From Lachnospiraceae bacterium (GTDB lineage Bacteria; Bacillota; Clostridia; Lachnospirales; Lachnospiraceae): a DNA stretch of 64,000 nucleotides. Shown in pieces: positions 24,179-31,942 of the stretch. The stretch is from assembly GCA_022845955.1 (NCBI GenBank), contig AP025576.1, forward strand, positions 4,960,001-5,024,000, in the 5' to 3' direction. Below the pieces are notes generated by a model. That model made no database searches and had not been told where the DNA came from. It was given only the letters and a program-made list of their open reading frames with translations. A program made the translations under genes and the position numbers. Numbering within the stretch: position 1 is the stretch's first letter; every line of letters begins with the position of its first letter.

Positions 24179-26023
24179 TCATCTGTTTATATGAATCACA
24201 TCAGCTTTGCCCTCTGCCCCCGTTCCTGTAACACTCCACCACTTAACTGTCGCACTGTTTTCCCCTGTTTTTGTAACCACCATAATATCCTTAAAACCGA
24301 ATGCATCAACGTTAAATACAAGCTTAACAGACGAATTGGATATCTTTGATGCACTCCCCACACGTCCTGATTCTCTTGTAAAAGTTCCGTCCACCATCAT
24401 GGAATCATCGGATACTTTTGTAAAAGTAACACCAGACCAATAAATTCCATCTCCTGACCAGTTTCCAGCCAGCCATGATGTTAATTCCCCTAAACTGACA
24501 GATTCTTGTACCGGAACATTTTCTTCTGCTGCCTGCTGTTTCTTTATCATCTCTATCTTATCTATGTATGCTGCGCTATCTTTATAATCTTTAATGGAAC
24601 GAAATAGCTCTGATGCTTTTGTATAGTTTTTGTTAAACAAAAAATCAATTCCTGCTGTATATATTTTTTCATAACACGTAACCGTTAATTCTTCTACATA
24701 TTTATTGTTCTGATCCATACCTGCCAGTATTTCCAAGGCCCTATCACTGTAACCTGTATCGCTGTATTCCTTTGCCTGTTTGTATTCATCCGTTAATTCA
24801 ATATGAGCCTCCAAAAGCTCGGCAAGGCATTTTTCAGAATCCCTGTACTCTCCTAATTCGATAAACAATTTCTTAGCTGTCTCTATAGTTTCTGTTGTTC
24901 TGCTATATAAACATGCCATCTGATATTTGCATTCCAATAACTTATCTTCACAGTCCATACTATCAGCCAGACTATCATATAAATCCTGTACATGCGAATA
25001 TTCCTGAACGGTTTCAGCATTCTTAAGCATAAACCCGGCCATATCATATTTTGTTTTTATAATGATATCTTCGCATGCTTTTTTATCTTTTATAGAATCC
25101 AGTAATGCCAGGGCTTCTTCGTACGCTTCTGTGCTGTCTGCCTCTTCTTTTATACTCAACGCCTTTCGATATGTGGTTTCAACGACCTGTTCAGCACTGT
25201 CTTTAAAGTCCCCAAGTGAAGTAAACCCTTCAATTGCCGGATCATATTGTCCGGATTCCATTTGCTTTACCGCTTCCATATATTGAAAATTCGGTATCAC
25301 TACTTTCACAATAAAAATACCAATTACTATAAAAATAATAAGTAAGGCAGACAACACAGAAACCCTTTTCTTTCTTTTTCTTCCCGCTTTTTTCTGTGCT
25401 TCCTGTTCCTGCATTTTGGAATCCAGATATCTTTCCGAACTAATTTCCAGCAATTTACTTTTTTCAATATTGCATTTTATACATTTCTCATTTTCTCCCG
25501 GATTCATAGTGCCGCATGCACAGTACCAATATTCACTATTTATATAGGGCCTGACAATACGATCAGGATGAAAACCGGAAGACATGAATTCTTTTTTAAA
25601 TTGTTCCGCATATTGTCCTAAAGAACTTATATCCTGAGGTACTTTTATTCCTGCAAGTTTATATGTACCCGAATTTTCGGTTTCATCCGTATAATATACA
25701 TTCGTTACCGTAAAAAGAAATTTGCGGGTATTTTCATCGTTTAGAACTATTGGTTCCCGATCTCCGTAGGCTTCCCCCTGTTTAATCGCTAAATCTTGAA
25801 AGGTATGGACAATTGTTTCCACACAATTTTCAACCCAATCCAGACAATCGATTCTGATAACCATTGCCCTGACTGTTTTTATGTCCAGATTGACAAACTG
25901 CAGCTGCAATACGTTTTTTCCGGTCAAAGTGTCCTTTAGTAAAGCCCCCTTATTGAACATTATCGGCGAGGCAGATACCCACTGCTTTTCCAATATATAT
26001 GTAATATTTTTATATCTGCCCAT
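24179..26023 (-). CDS. membrane protein with zinc ribbon and TPR-like repeats
   Basis: A 614-residue protein, not assigned to a named family. An N-terminal ~150-residue domain (ITYILEKQWVSASPIMFNKG...) precedes a zinc ribbon with Cys168, Cys170, Cys181 and Cys184 (CACGTMN...CIKC). A basic stretch and one transmembrane helix (about 222-242) follow. The outer part has TPR-like helical repeats with 'G.Y..A...F..LG.YKDS' units (for example FKDSAEQV, YRDSEKC, YKDSAAYI), then a C-terminal beta-rich domain of about 100 residues (LAGNWSGDGIYWSG...). The topology suggests a cytoplasmic sensor with an outside repeat domain. GGAGG precedes ATG. It is coupled to the small membrane gene upstream (15 bases apart). 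Confidence 0.7.
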   Translation of the reverse strand: MGRYKNITYILEKQWVSASPIMFNKGALLKDTLTGKNVLQLQFVNLDIKTVRAMVIRIDCLDWVENCVETIVHTFQDLAIKQGEAYGDREPIVLNDENTRKFLFTVTNVYYTDETENSGTYKLAGIKVPQDISSLGQYAEQFKKEFMSSGFHPDRIVRPYINSEYWYCACGTMNPGENEKCIKCNIEKSKLLEISSERYLDSKMQEQEAQKKAGRKRKKRVSVLSALLIIFIVIGIFIVKVVIPNFQYMEAVKQMESGQYDPAIEGFTSLGDFKDSAEQVVETTYRKALSIKEEADSTEAYEEALALLDSIKDKKACEDIIIKTKYDMAGFMLKNAETVQEYSHVQDLYDSLADSMDCEDKLLECKYQMACLYSRTTETIETAKKLFIELGEYRDSEKCLAELLEAHIELTDEYKQAKEYSDTGYSDRALEILAGMDQNNKYVEELTVTCYEKIYTAGIDFLFNKNYTKASELFRSIKDYKDSAAYIDKIEMIKKQQAAEENVPVQESVSLGELTSWLAGNWSGDGIYWSGVTFTKVSDDSMMVDGTFTRESGRVGSASKISNSSVKLVFNVDAFGFKDIMVVTKTGENSATVKWWSVTGTGAEGKADVIHINR

Positions 26024-26037
26024 ATCCTCTCCTCCAA

Positions 26038-26373
26038 TTATAACGGCGGGAGACCCTCTTGTAATTCACTATTAGTTTCCGCTCCGTTTCGCTTATTATT
26101 TTCTTCTATTACAATAATTATAAATCCGCCTGTCATACATACGATTCCAGAAATTAAGAATCCGGCGGCAAGTACAAAATAGGCGGCGGCATATGTTCCA
26201 TTGATTATATAGTTATAAGCATCTCCGCCAACATAAGCATTTTTATTCAATACACCAAACTCCGAATTATAATAATTGGTTAATTTATCATATCCTTTAT
26301 ATGTAACAACGCCAAACAAAATAACAAATACTATTGCCAGACAAAATAAAAACATTTTGAGATAATTTTTCAT
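26038..26373 (-). CDS. small membrane protein with two transmembrane helices
   Basis: A 111-residue protein with hydrophobic helices at about residues 5-28 (MFLFCLAIVFVILFGVVTYKG) and 60-90 (YFVLAAGFLISGIVCMTGGFIIIVI). The loop between them is Tyr/Asn-rich; the tail is polar (EENNKRNGAETNSELQ). It is 15 bases upstream of the zinc-ribbon/TPR membrane protein and probably in one operon with it. No family recognised. AAAGGA lies 12 bases before ATG, a long spacing. Confidence 0.65.
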   Translation of the reverse strand: MKNYLKMFLFCLAIVFVILFGVVTYKGYDKLTNYYNSEFGVLNKNAYVGGDAYNYIINGTYAAAYFVLAAGFLISGIVCMTGGFIIIVIEENNKRNGAETNSELQEGLPPL

Positions 26374-26615
26374 ATTGCAATTTAATCCTTTCGCTTTATT
26401 AGTATTTATGTATTGCTAAGTCTTTTCGAATTCAAGATTGAAATCCCAAGAAGCGATATTTTCAACTCTGGCTGTAGCAACAAGCTTTTTCAAGGTATAT
26501 CTTGTAAACATATATCCTACTCAAGATCTACTGTAATTTTAACATTATAAAAACAAAAATAACACACTAAGTATCGATATTTATAGGCTTTTATCAGGCC
26601 CACTTTGTGTTATGC

Positions 26616-27398
26616 TCATTTGCTGAAGTCAACATCAACAACAACACCATAATGGTCGCTTGCGGAAAGATTATTGATTGGGCTAATTGCTGTTCCAAAA
26701 ATTTCAGCATTGACAAATTCCATTGGCTCCCAGTTATCCAAAATATAAATTCGATCAGTATTAGCGGGAGAGTAAATCGTATTTTTCCCTTTCCATCGAG
26801 GATTATTAATACAATCAAGTGTTGGCTGTAACGGCAAACCATGTAGAGTGTAATAATTCCCCATAATATCTAACCAATTAGGATTAGATTCCTCGTTGTT
26901 AATTGTCTGTTCACCTGTCAGAAACCTATGAACACTTGAATTGATATCACTGTTAAAATCTCCTAATAACACGAAATAATCTGCCTGTTCTTTTTGATCT
27001 TGGATATATTTGTCAATAGCAACAATCTGTTTCTCTTTTTCTCTTACAGAATCCCATGGTATATGTACATTAGTAAATGAAAACCTTGACGTACCATACC
27101 TAAACAGAATATTCTGTGCTTTGCTATTTGCATATTCCGGGTATTCATGTAAAAAAGTACAGTCATCAACAGGGTATTTACTCAATATAGCCAACCCCTC
27201 ATCTTCATCAATGTATTTGTTAAATATACAATACTGATACCCGGTTTCTTGCTTTCGTATATCGTGATAAAACTTGGCTGTTACTTCCTGTAATGCAATT
27301 ATATCTGCATCAACACAGACTATTTCATGTACGAGCTGTTCAAATCTACCGCCAATACCCTTATCTTCAATCCATACATTATATGTTGCAATTTTCAT
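26616..27398 (-). CDS. endonuclease/exonuclease/phosphatase family protein
   Basis: A 260-residue soluble protein with the family's metal- and phosphate-site motifs in order: MKIATYNVWIED (Asn), DIIALQEVT (Glu), NVHIPWDS, YFVLLGDFNSD (Asp, Asn) and SASDHYGVVVDVD (Asp, His at the end). The start at 27398 aligns with the usual MKIATYNV beginning; the upstream extension has no family match. Members cleave phosphodiesters or phosphomonoesters in nucleic acids, lipids or nucleotides; the substrate is unknown here. It has no signal peptide and appears monocistronic. Confidence 0.85.
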   Translation of the reverse strand: MKIATYNVWIEDKGIGGRFEQLVHEIVCVDADIIALQEVTAKFYHDIRKQETGYQYCIFNKYIDEDEGLAILSKYPVDDCTFLHEYPEYANSKAQNILFRYGTSRFSFTNVHIPWDSVREKEKQIVAIDKYIQDQKEQADYFVLLGDFNSDINSSVHRFLTGEQTINNEESNPNWLDIMGNYYTLHGLPLQPTLDCINNPRWKGKNTIYSPANTDRIYILDNWEPMEFVNAEIFGTAISPINNLSASDHYGVVVDVDFSK

Positions 27399-27546
27399 TA
27401 GTTTCTCACTCTTCACCCTGTCTGTAGCCATTTTTACGTAACTATGCAAAATATAAAATTATCTGCCCTACGTTCTGAAAGCACAGAACTTGTTTATCAT
27501 TTATCTTATCATATATCCATTAAGACTTCCACTAACGAAATATAAG

Positions 27547-27759
27547 TTACAATTGTTGTTTTCCATTTTCCCATGGCCAAACAGGTTCAACATAATCTTC
27601 TATTTCCTGAAAAGCAAATAACCATCCCTGCGGAGAACGCAATGCTGCCCATCCGCCACCTGAAATTTCTTTTTTCCAACCAAGCAGTGTACCATAAAAA
27701 TCAGCTAAAGCATCAGCATTTTTACAATCATAAGCAAAACCACAAACTCCCTTTATCAC
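27547..27759 (-). pseudogene. truncated VOC/glyoxalase-like protein
   Basis: Seventy residues that begin with VIKGVCGFAYDCKNADALAD and continue FYGTLLGWKKEI, GGWAALRSPQGWLFAFQ and YVEPVWPWENGKQQ, the first half of a VOC-superfamily metal-binding protein. The frame then stops where the family normally continues with the second beta-alpha-beta repeat, so about 50 residues are missing. GTG at 27759 is preferred as start because AAGGAG lies upstream. It is likely non-functional. Confidence 0.7.
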
Positions 27760-27864
27760 AATATTTTTTCTCCTTGATTTATATACTATGGTAAACTTCC
27801 GCTTTCCCGCCAAGTCATCTTCTTGATAAGCAGGAAGTTCTTGAGCCGAAAATTATATTCATAA

Positions 27865-28120
27865 CTCAAACTTCGCAGGAGCAAAATGGCCTTCCGCCCG
27901 CTGGCAGAGCGGTGTCCCCGGGACGGAAAAGGAATGTTCACCAGATCCTCTCAGGCTATGGAGATGAGACCGGTCAAGTGTGTCAGCCTCCTCTGACACA
28001 CTTGACGCCTTCGGGCTCATCGGAATGTCCGGCCTGATGGACTGGCGAATATCCTTTTCCGTCCCGGGGACACCGCTCTGCCAGCGGGCGGAAGGCCATT
28101 TTGCTCCTGCGAAGTTTGAG
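27865..28120. mobile_element. 256-bp palindromic MITE-like insertion with 7-bp target duplication
   Basis: The element starts CTCAAACTTCGC and ends GCGAAGTTTGAG. Its outer arms are perfectly complementary (71 bp counting two flanking bases on each side, 27863-27933 with 28052-28122). The centre has a second perfect 14-bp stem (GTCAAGTGTGTCAG / CTGACACACTTGAC, 27973-28006); the stretches between are partly complementary. TTCATAA occurs directly at both edges (27858-27864 and 28121-28127), consistent with a target-site duplication. It has no transposase gene. It sits two bases past the stop of the small membrane gene at 28130. Confidence 0.75.
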
Positions 28121-28129
28121 TTCATAATC

Positions 28130-28369
28130 TTATTTATCGGATTTTGAGAATACTCCCCATAAAGAAAATACAATACCTGTTATTAGCAAAGCAGCACCTA
28201 TCATTAGCACAGGAAACAAACCTAAATCAGATACTGTCTGCCAATATCTTCCTAACTGGGTATTCCACTCCGTTGTATTTTCTAAACTCATGCTCGCTAT
28301 TAAAGACGAAAATATCAACATCATTACACCTGTAATTTCAAATCCTATCCCAGCTATTATTTTTTTCAT
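28130..28369 (-). CDS. small two-helix membrane protein
   Basis: A 79-residue protein with two hydrophobic helices: about 3-25 (IIAGIGFEITGVMMLIFSSL) and 48-72 (GLFPVLMIGAALLITGIVFS), and a short polar tail SKSDK. The start at 28369 has GGAGG six bases upstream; a longer frame exists but lacks one. Its stop is almost at the edge of the palindromic insertion, whose arrival may have removed downstream terminator sequence. No family recognised; similar small proteins are frequent in Clostridia. Confidence 0.7.
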   Translation of the reverse strand: MKKIIAGIGFEITGVMMLIFSSLIASMSLENTTEWNTQLGRYWQTVSDLGLFPVLMIGAALLITGIVFSLWGVFSKSDK

Positions 28370-28447
28370 AGTATTCCTCCAAATAATTCCTTTTATCATA
28401 TACCGATAAATCGATCTGTTTTACTACGCAATAAACTGAAAGTTATA

Positions 28448-28984
28448 TTACTTTTTTGCCGTAATAAGATATAGCGACTTCATCGTATTTGGGATAAGCC
28501 TTATACCAATATCCTCAAATCCTGCCGTGTTTAAATATCCGCTTACTCTTTTTTTATCGGTAAAGGATCCGCCATCTAATACTTGCATTAACCATCCAAG
28601 AATACGATTGCTCATCCAATCTTCAAGCAACGGATCACCGATTATAAGTCTGCCGCCCTTTTTAAGAACTCTATATATTTCGCTAATTCCTTTGTTTTTT
28701 TCTTTCCAATGATGTAACGACAGTACGGTAATAACTAAGTCAAACGATTCTAAAGAAAAAGGCAGTTGTTCAACACTCCCTTTCATAAATGTTATCTTGT
28801 CAGATGAAGACAACTTGGGAATAGAAGTGTCAATAGCGGTAATATCACTACGCGGAAATGTCGCAGATACCGCTTGCGTAAACGACCCATTTCCGAAGCC
28901 GACATCTAAAATAGTTTGCGGAATTGTCCGTGTATTACTAATTTCATTTAAAACCGCATAATGTATCGCTCTCAATATCTTCAC
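28448..28984 (-). CDS. class I SAM-dependent methyltransferase
   Basis: A 178-residue protein with motif I ILDVGFGNGSFTQAV, the acidic residue after strand 2 (ITAIDTSIPK), GSVEQLPFSLESFDLVITVL (motif II/III region) and EIYRVLKKGGRLIIGDP, typical of UbiE-like Methyltransf_11 enzymes. The only in-frame start is GTG at 28984 and its ribosome-binding site is weak. The protein lacks the 30-40 residue N-terminal segment common in the family, so it may be 5' truncated. Substrate unknown. It lies in a zone of decaying genes. Confidence 0.8.
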   Translation of the reverse strand: MKILRAIHYAVLNEISNTRTIPQTILDVGFGNGSFTQAVSATFPRSDITAIDTSIPKLSSSDKITFMKGSVEQLPFSLESFDLVITVLSLHHWKEKNKGISEIYRVLKKGGRLIIGDPLLEDWMSNRILGWLMQVLDGGSFTDKKRVSGYLNTAGFEDIGIRLIPNTMKSLYLITAKK

Positions 28985-29057
28985 CTCAATTTCATATTTG
29001 AATATCCAAATAAACCGAACAAAATTCTAACCTAAAGAATATATTTCTTACTGCAAA

Positions 29058-29429
29058 CTAAAGATTCATACTATAATACAAATAAGATCCTGTATATGCA
29101 CTTTCTGTATTATTCTCTTTTCTGTTATATAATTTAATTCCAACGCTTTCATAGTTCTTAGGAGCAATTAAATTGCTATTCGTACACACTATTATTTTTT
29201 GAAGACCATCATATTCTTTAATTCTCCGAATAGCCTCTGCTAACTACATGTGTCCATAGCCTTTTCTTTTAAACTTTTCTCTAATCCCATTACGACCTAT
29301 CTCAACCTATTCTGGTCTGTGTCGATCATCCCATATTATCTTATTTCCCGAATCATAAGAATACGCATCGTGTAAAATATCATACATAGTTCTTCTTGGA
29401 AATTCAGTGAATTTTCTAAAACAAACCAT
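29058..29429 (-). pseudogene. GNAT acetyltransferase gene with two in-frame stops
   Basis: Reading from ATG at 29429 gives a GNAT-like protein of about 123 residues interrupted by two TAG codons: one after ...DDRHRPE and one after KFKRKGYGHM. KRKGYG is the acetyl-CoA-binding motif and YESVGIKLYNRKE near the end is the usual 'YE..GF' segment. The second TAG could derive from CAG by one change. No frameshift is needed, so decay looks recent. Confidence 0.7.
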
Positions 29430-29510
29430 ATTCCTCACTTTATTTACCTTTTGAAATTCCCATTTTCAGGCCGACAGACTGTGCGCATCGTTTATTTCTA
29501 TCAACTTCCT

Positions 29511-29804
29511 TTAACAATTTGAAGATGAAAAGTAACTGTCAAAATACTCTTTGGAAAAATATCGATCATGCAGCGTCTTAAATACCAGTGTTGGAATCGT
29601 GATGCTATTTTGAATGGGACTATCAGGAGAAATAAGACATTCAAATACAGCATTCATTACTTTCGTACTGCTCTTAAATATGTACGGATTTCGTTTTATC
29701 AGCATCTCATAAAATCCATTGTCCTGCTCACAGTTATATCCATTATATTTGGGCGGCTTTATGGCTAGATGGAAATTAGGCAGTCGGCTAAAGAACCAAC
29801 TCAT
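29511..29804 (-). pseudogene. possible C-terminal fragment of an alpha/beta hydrolase
   Basis: A 97-residue frame whose end, TIPTLVFKTLHDRYFSKEYF, looks like the strand and Asp loop of an alpha/beta hydrolase ('P.L...G..D..F'). The nucleophile elbow and catalytic His are absent, and no ribosome-binding site precedes it. It is most simply a remnant; it may also be chance. Confidence 0.3.
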
Positions 29805-29988
29805 AATAGCTATTAAAACAGATTGGTATCACCGTTAGGAATTTGAATATGATTCCACTCCATGTATTTCTTCCACTTCCATAATTCTTAAAGTACCAGC
29901 AACTACCGATATCCCGTTCATTCACACTCTCAACAAACCGGAAATCACCGCTTCCTGATAACCCATTCTAAACATACCTTAAGACAAC

Positions 29989-30360
29989 TCAATCTGCCTT
30001 GTAAACCTTAATTTTATATTCGCCGATAAAATCCTTACACTCTGCTGCTAAAGTATATGTCCCCGAACTATCCAGTGTAAAAAAAGTTTCCAGTGCCTTT
30101 GCCTCATCCAGCCTATATACTTCATTTCCAACTGAATCATACAAGACCATATTTAATTCACCATTCACAATATTGGATCTAAATGAAAACTTTATTCTTT
30201 CGCCTGCTTCTCCTGAAAATGAAATATCAGAAGCTGTAGTAATTTGTTCTGTATAGCTGTTCTTCATACTACCTAAAACAGTTGGACGGGTTAGCAGGTA
30301 AATGCCTATTACTACAGCTGCTATAATGATAATCCATATTATTATAGTTTTCTTTTTCAT
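29989..30360 (-). CDS. small membrane-anchored outer protein
   Basis: A 123-residue protein: a basic start (MKKK), one transmembrane helix (about 5-25, TIIIWIIIIAAVVIGIYLL), and a 95-residue exported beta-rich domain containing GEAGERIKFSF, VNGELNMVLYDSVGNEVYRL and SGTYTLAAECKDFIGEYKIKVYK. The latter recalls pre-peptidase-type or carbohydrate-binding beta domains that hold 'GTY.l' strands, but no family is certain. AAAGGA lies seven bases before ATG. Confidence 0.7.
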   Translation of the reverse strand: MKKKTIIIWIIIIAAVVIGIYLLTRPTVLGSMKNSYTEQITTASDISFSGEAGERIKFSFRSNIVNGELNMVLYDSVGNEVYRLDEAKALETFFTLDSSGTYTLAAECKDFIGEYKIKVYKAD

Positions 30361-30407
30361 CTCAATATCCTTTCAGCTTCTAATTTTTCTTACCAATAAA
30401 CTATAAG

Positions 30408-30703
30408 TTAGTTATCTGCTTTTTCTGTAACTTCCGTCACGGTTAACTGCAGCTGATACTCATTTTCTTCGCCATTCAAATCAGTAGTTTTTAACTCAAA
30501 GAAAAGATTATTCTGCAATTCATCGGTTCCTATTTTTGTCATAATATCCCCGGATATCTTTCCTGTATCACCGGAAATTTCCATCCAAATCGTTTAATCA
30601 AACTTCATAAGTTCCCCAATTATATCTAACGGCTTCAGACAGAGCCACCCCTGTTTTCTGAAAATTTCACTGTCATTGTGTTTTCTTTCCTCACATTATT
30701 CAT
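30408..30703 (-). pseudogene. decayed gene for a small exported or membrane-linked protein
   Basis: A start region (ATG at 30701-30703, MNNVRKENTMTVKFSENRGG) shifts frame near 30640. The next part (LKPLDIIGELMKFD) meets a TAA, and the same frame continues as TIWMEISGDTGKISGDIMTK through to VTEVTEKADN and a stop at 30408. One frameshift and one stop therefore break a gene of roughly 95 residues. No known family. Confidence 0.45.
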
Positions 30704-30812
30704 ATATCCAGCTGAACTCCCGGCAAAAACTCCAGCACTCTGACAGGTAGAAATATCCGCCTTTATTGCTTAAACATCACCGGATATCAAAGTTATCAAA
30801 TACTAATTTCCA

Positions 30813-31385
30813 TCATCTATGTAGTACTTTGTTAACTTTTAAAAGACAAACAGAAAACAGCATCATTATAATATATACTGCAATCCCTATAAGAACTGCA
30901 TAAGGAAATGTCAATACATCAGGCTCTGCAAAACCATACACAAATTTACCCGTAAACTGGCAACGAATATAATCAAACAGCAGATAAACAAGCATAAGTA
31001 CCGGTGTTATAAAATTAGCCACTGATACGATGCGCCTCTCAGCATCATTGCAAAACAGCAGATAGCACCCAACAAAAGCAATGGGATTAATGACATGCAA
31101 AAAGAAAAACGCTCCTTTGAAATTAAAATGATAGAATCCGGTCAGGCTTCCAAGACATATAAAAAACACGGTTAAAATACATACACAGACTGCCCGGTAC
31201 AAATTGGAAGATAAATTCTTTTTCCCGCATATACTTAAGATTCCGTCTATCGTCAAAAGTACTCCGCCGAGCATATTGGATATACAAGTGAGTTCTACCA
31301 GATACTCCGGTATTGGCAGATACCCAACAAGAAGTGTTACAAGCATCATTAAACCGATCACCAGCTGAACTATACCTTTATACAT
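30813..31385 (-). CDS. membrane protein of unknown function, about six helices
   Basis: A 190-residue, strongly hydrophobic protein with helices spread along its length (for example IVQLVIGLMMLVTLLVGYL, LYRAVCVCILTVFFICLGSL, VLIGIAVYIIMMLFSVCLL). It has a short Lys/Asn-rich C-terminus. No catalytic motif or named family is visible. AGGGAG precedes the ATG. It is flanked by decayed genes and stands alone. Confidence 0.65.
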   Translation of the reverse strand: MYKGIVQLVIGLMMLVTLLVGYLPIPEYLVELTCISNMLGGVLLTIDGILSICGKKNLSSNLYRAVCVCILTVFFICLGSLTGFYHFNFKGAFFFLHVINPIAFVGCYLLFCNDAERRIVSVANFITPVLMLVYLLFDYIRCQFTGKFVYGFAEPDVLTFPYAVLIGIAVYIIMMLFSVCLLKVNKVLHR

Positions 31386-31592
31386 TTTGCTTATCTCCCT
31401 TACAAATGCTCTGCGTGCTCTATATTATCCAACTCATCTTCGCCGCCATAATACAAGGGAACCACCACTTATTTACATTATCTGTAAATATTTTTCCCGA
31501 AATCATAGGCTTCTCTAAGGTGGTCTGTTTTGGCGATCTGCGGTTTCCCATTCGTATCTGCGCATCCTCCGGCAGGCAGTATCCCTTTTTAT

Positions 31593-31784
31593 TTACTCAG
31601 GAATCGGCTCAAATTCTTTCAAATCGTCATCCTCAATTACCACCTTTTTGCAGTACATTTCCCCGCGGCTGCGTGCCTTATAGTGCATTGGATGGTTTGT
31701 GGTGCTCATTGTAACATTAGGCGCAATGACAAAGGCGAATATAATAGATATTACGGTTAAAACGGAAACTATTAATTCTGACAT
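31593..31784 (-). CDS. possible small single-helix membrane protein
   Basis: A 63-residue frame with one N-terminal helix (IVSVLTVISIIFAFVIAP), then a polar, acidic tail ending in DDDLKEFEPIPE. It lacks a clear ribosome-binding site, so it may be spurious. The intergenic stretches on both sides (31386-31592 and 31785-31866) hold nothing recognised. Confidence 0.35.
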   Translation of the reverse strand: MSELIVSVLTVISIIFAFVIAPNVTMSTTNHPMHYKARSRGEMYCKKVVIEDDDLKEFEPIPE

Positions 31785-31866
31785 ATTTGCTGCATATTCT
31801 ATTAGTATAGCATATAGAAATGAACAAAACCATTAATTTAAAACGGTTGATACTCAACTAAATACA

Positions 31867-31917
31867 GATAGAGCCCTTTCCACTGTCACCAAAACAGCCG
31901 AAAGGGCCCACTCTATC
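31867..31917 (-). terminator. terminator-like hairpin ending the esterase operon
   Basis: Outer arms GATAGAG / CTCTATC and inner arms CCCTTTC / GAAAGGG form a bulged hairpin after the last gene of the long operon. The following minus-strand bases (TGTATTTAG) are only moderately T-rich. Confidence 0.5.
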
Positions 31918-31942
31918 CAGTAAAAGCCATTTTTATCTGATC

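Noticed and set aside
27859..28173. A 104-residue minus-strand frame
   Set aside because: It lies almost wholly in the palindromic insertion and reads its two complementary arms; it has no ribosome-binding site and no family match.
29058..29429. TAG codons in the GNAT-like gene as possible recoded (pyrrolysine) sites
   Set aside because: Neighbouring genes show no sign of TAG recoding, no Pyl machinery is seen, and adjacent genes are also decayed; ordinary nonsense mutations are simpler.
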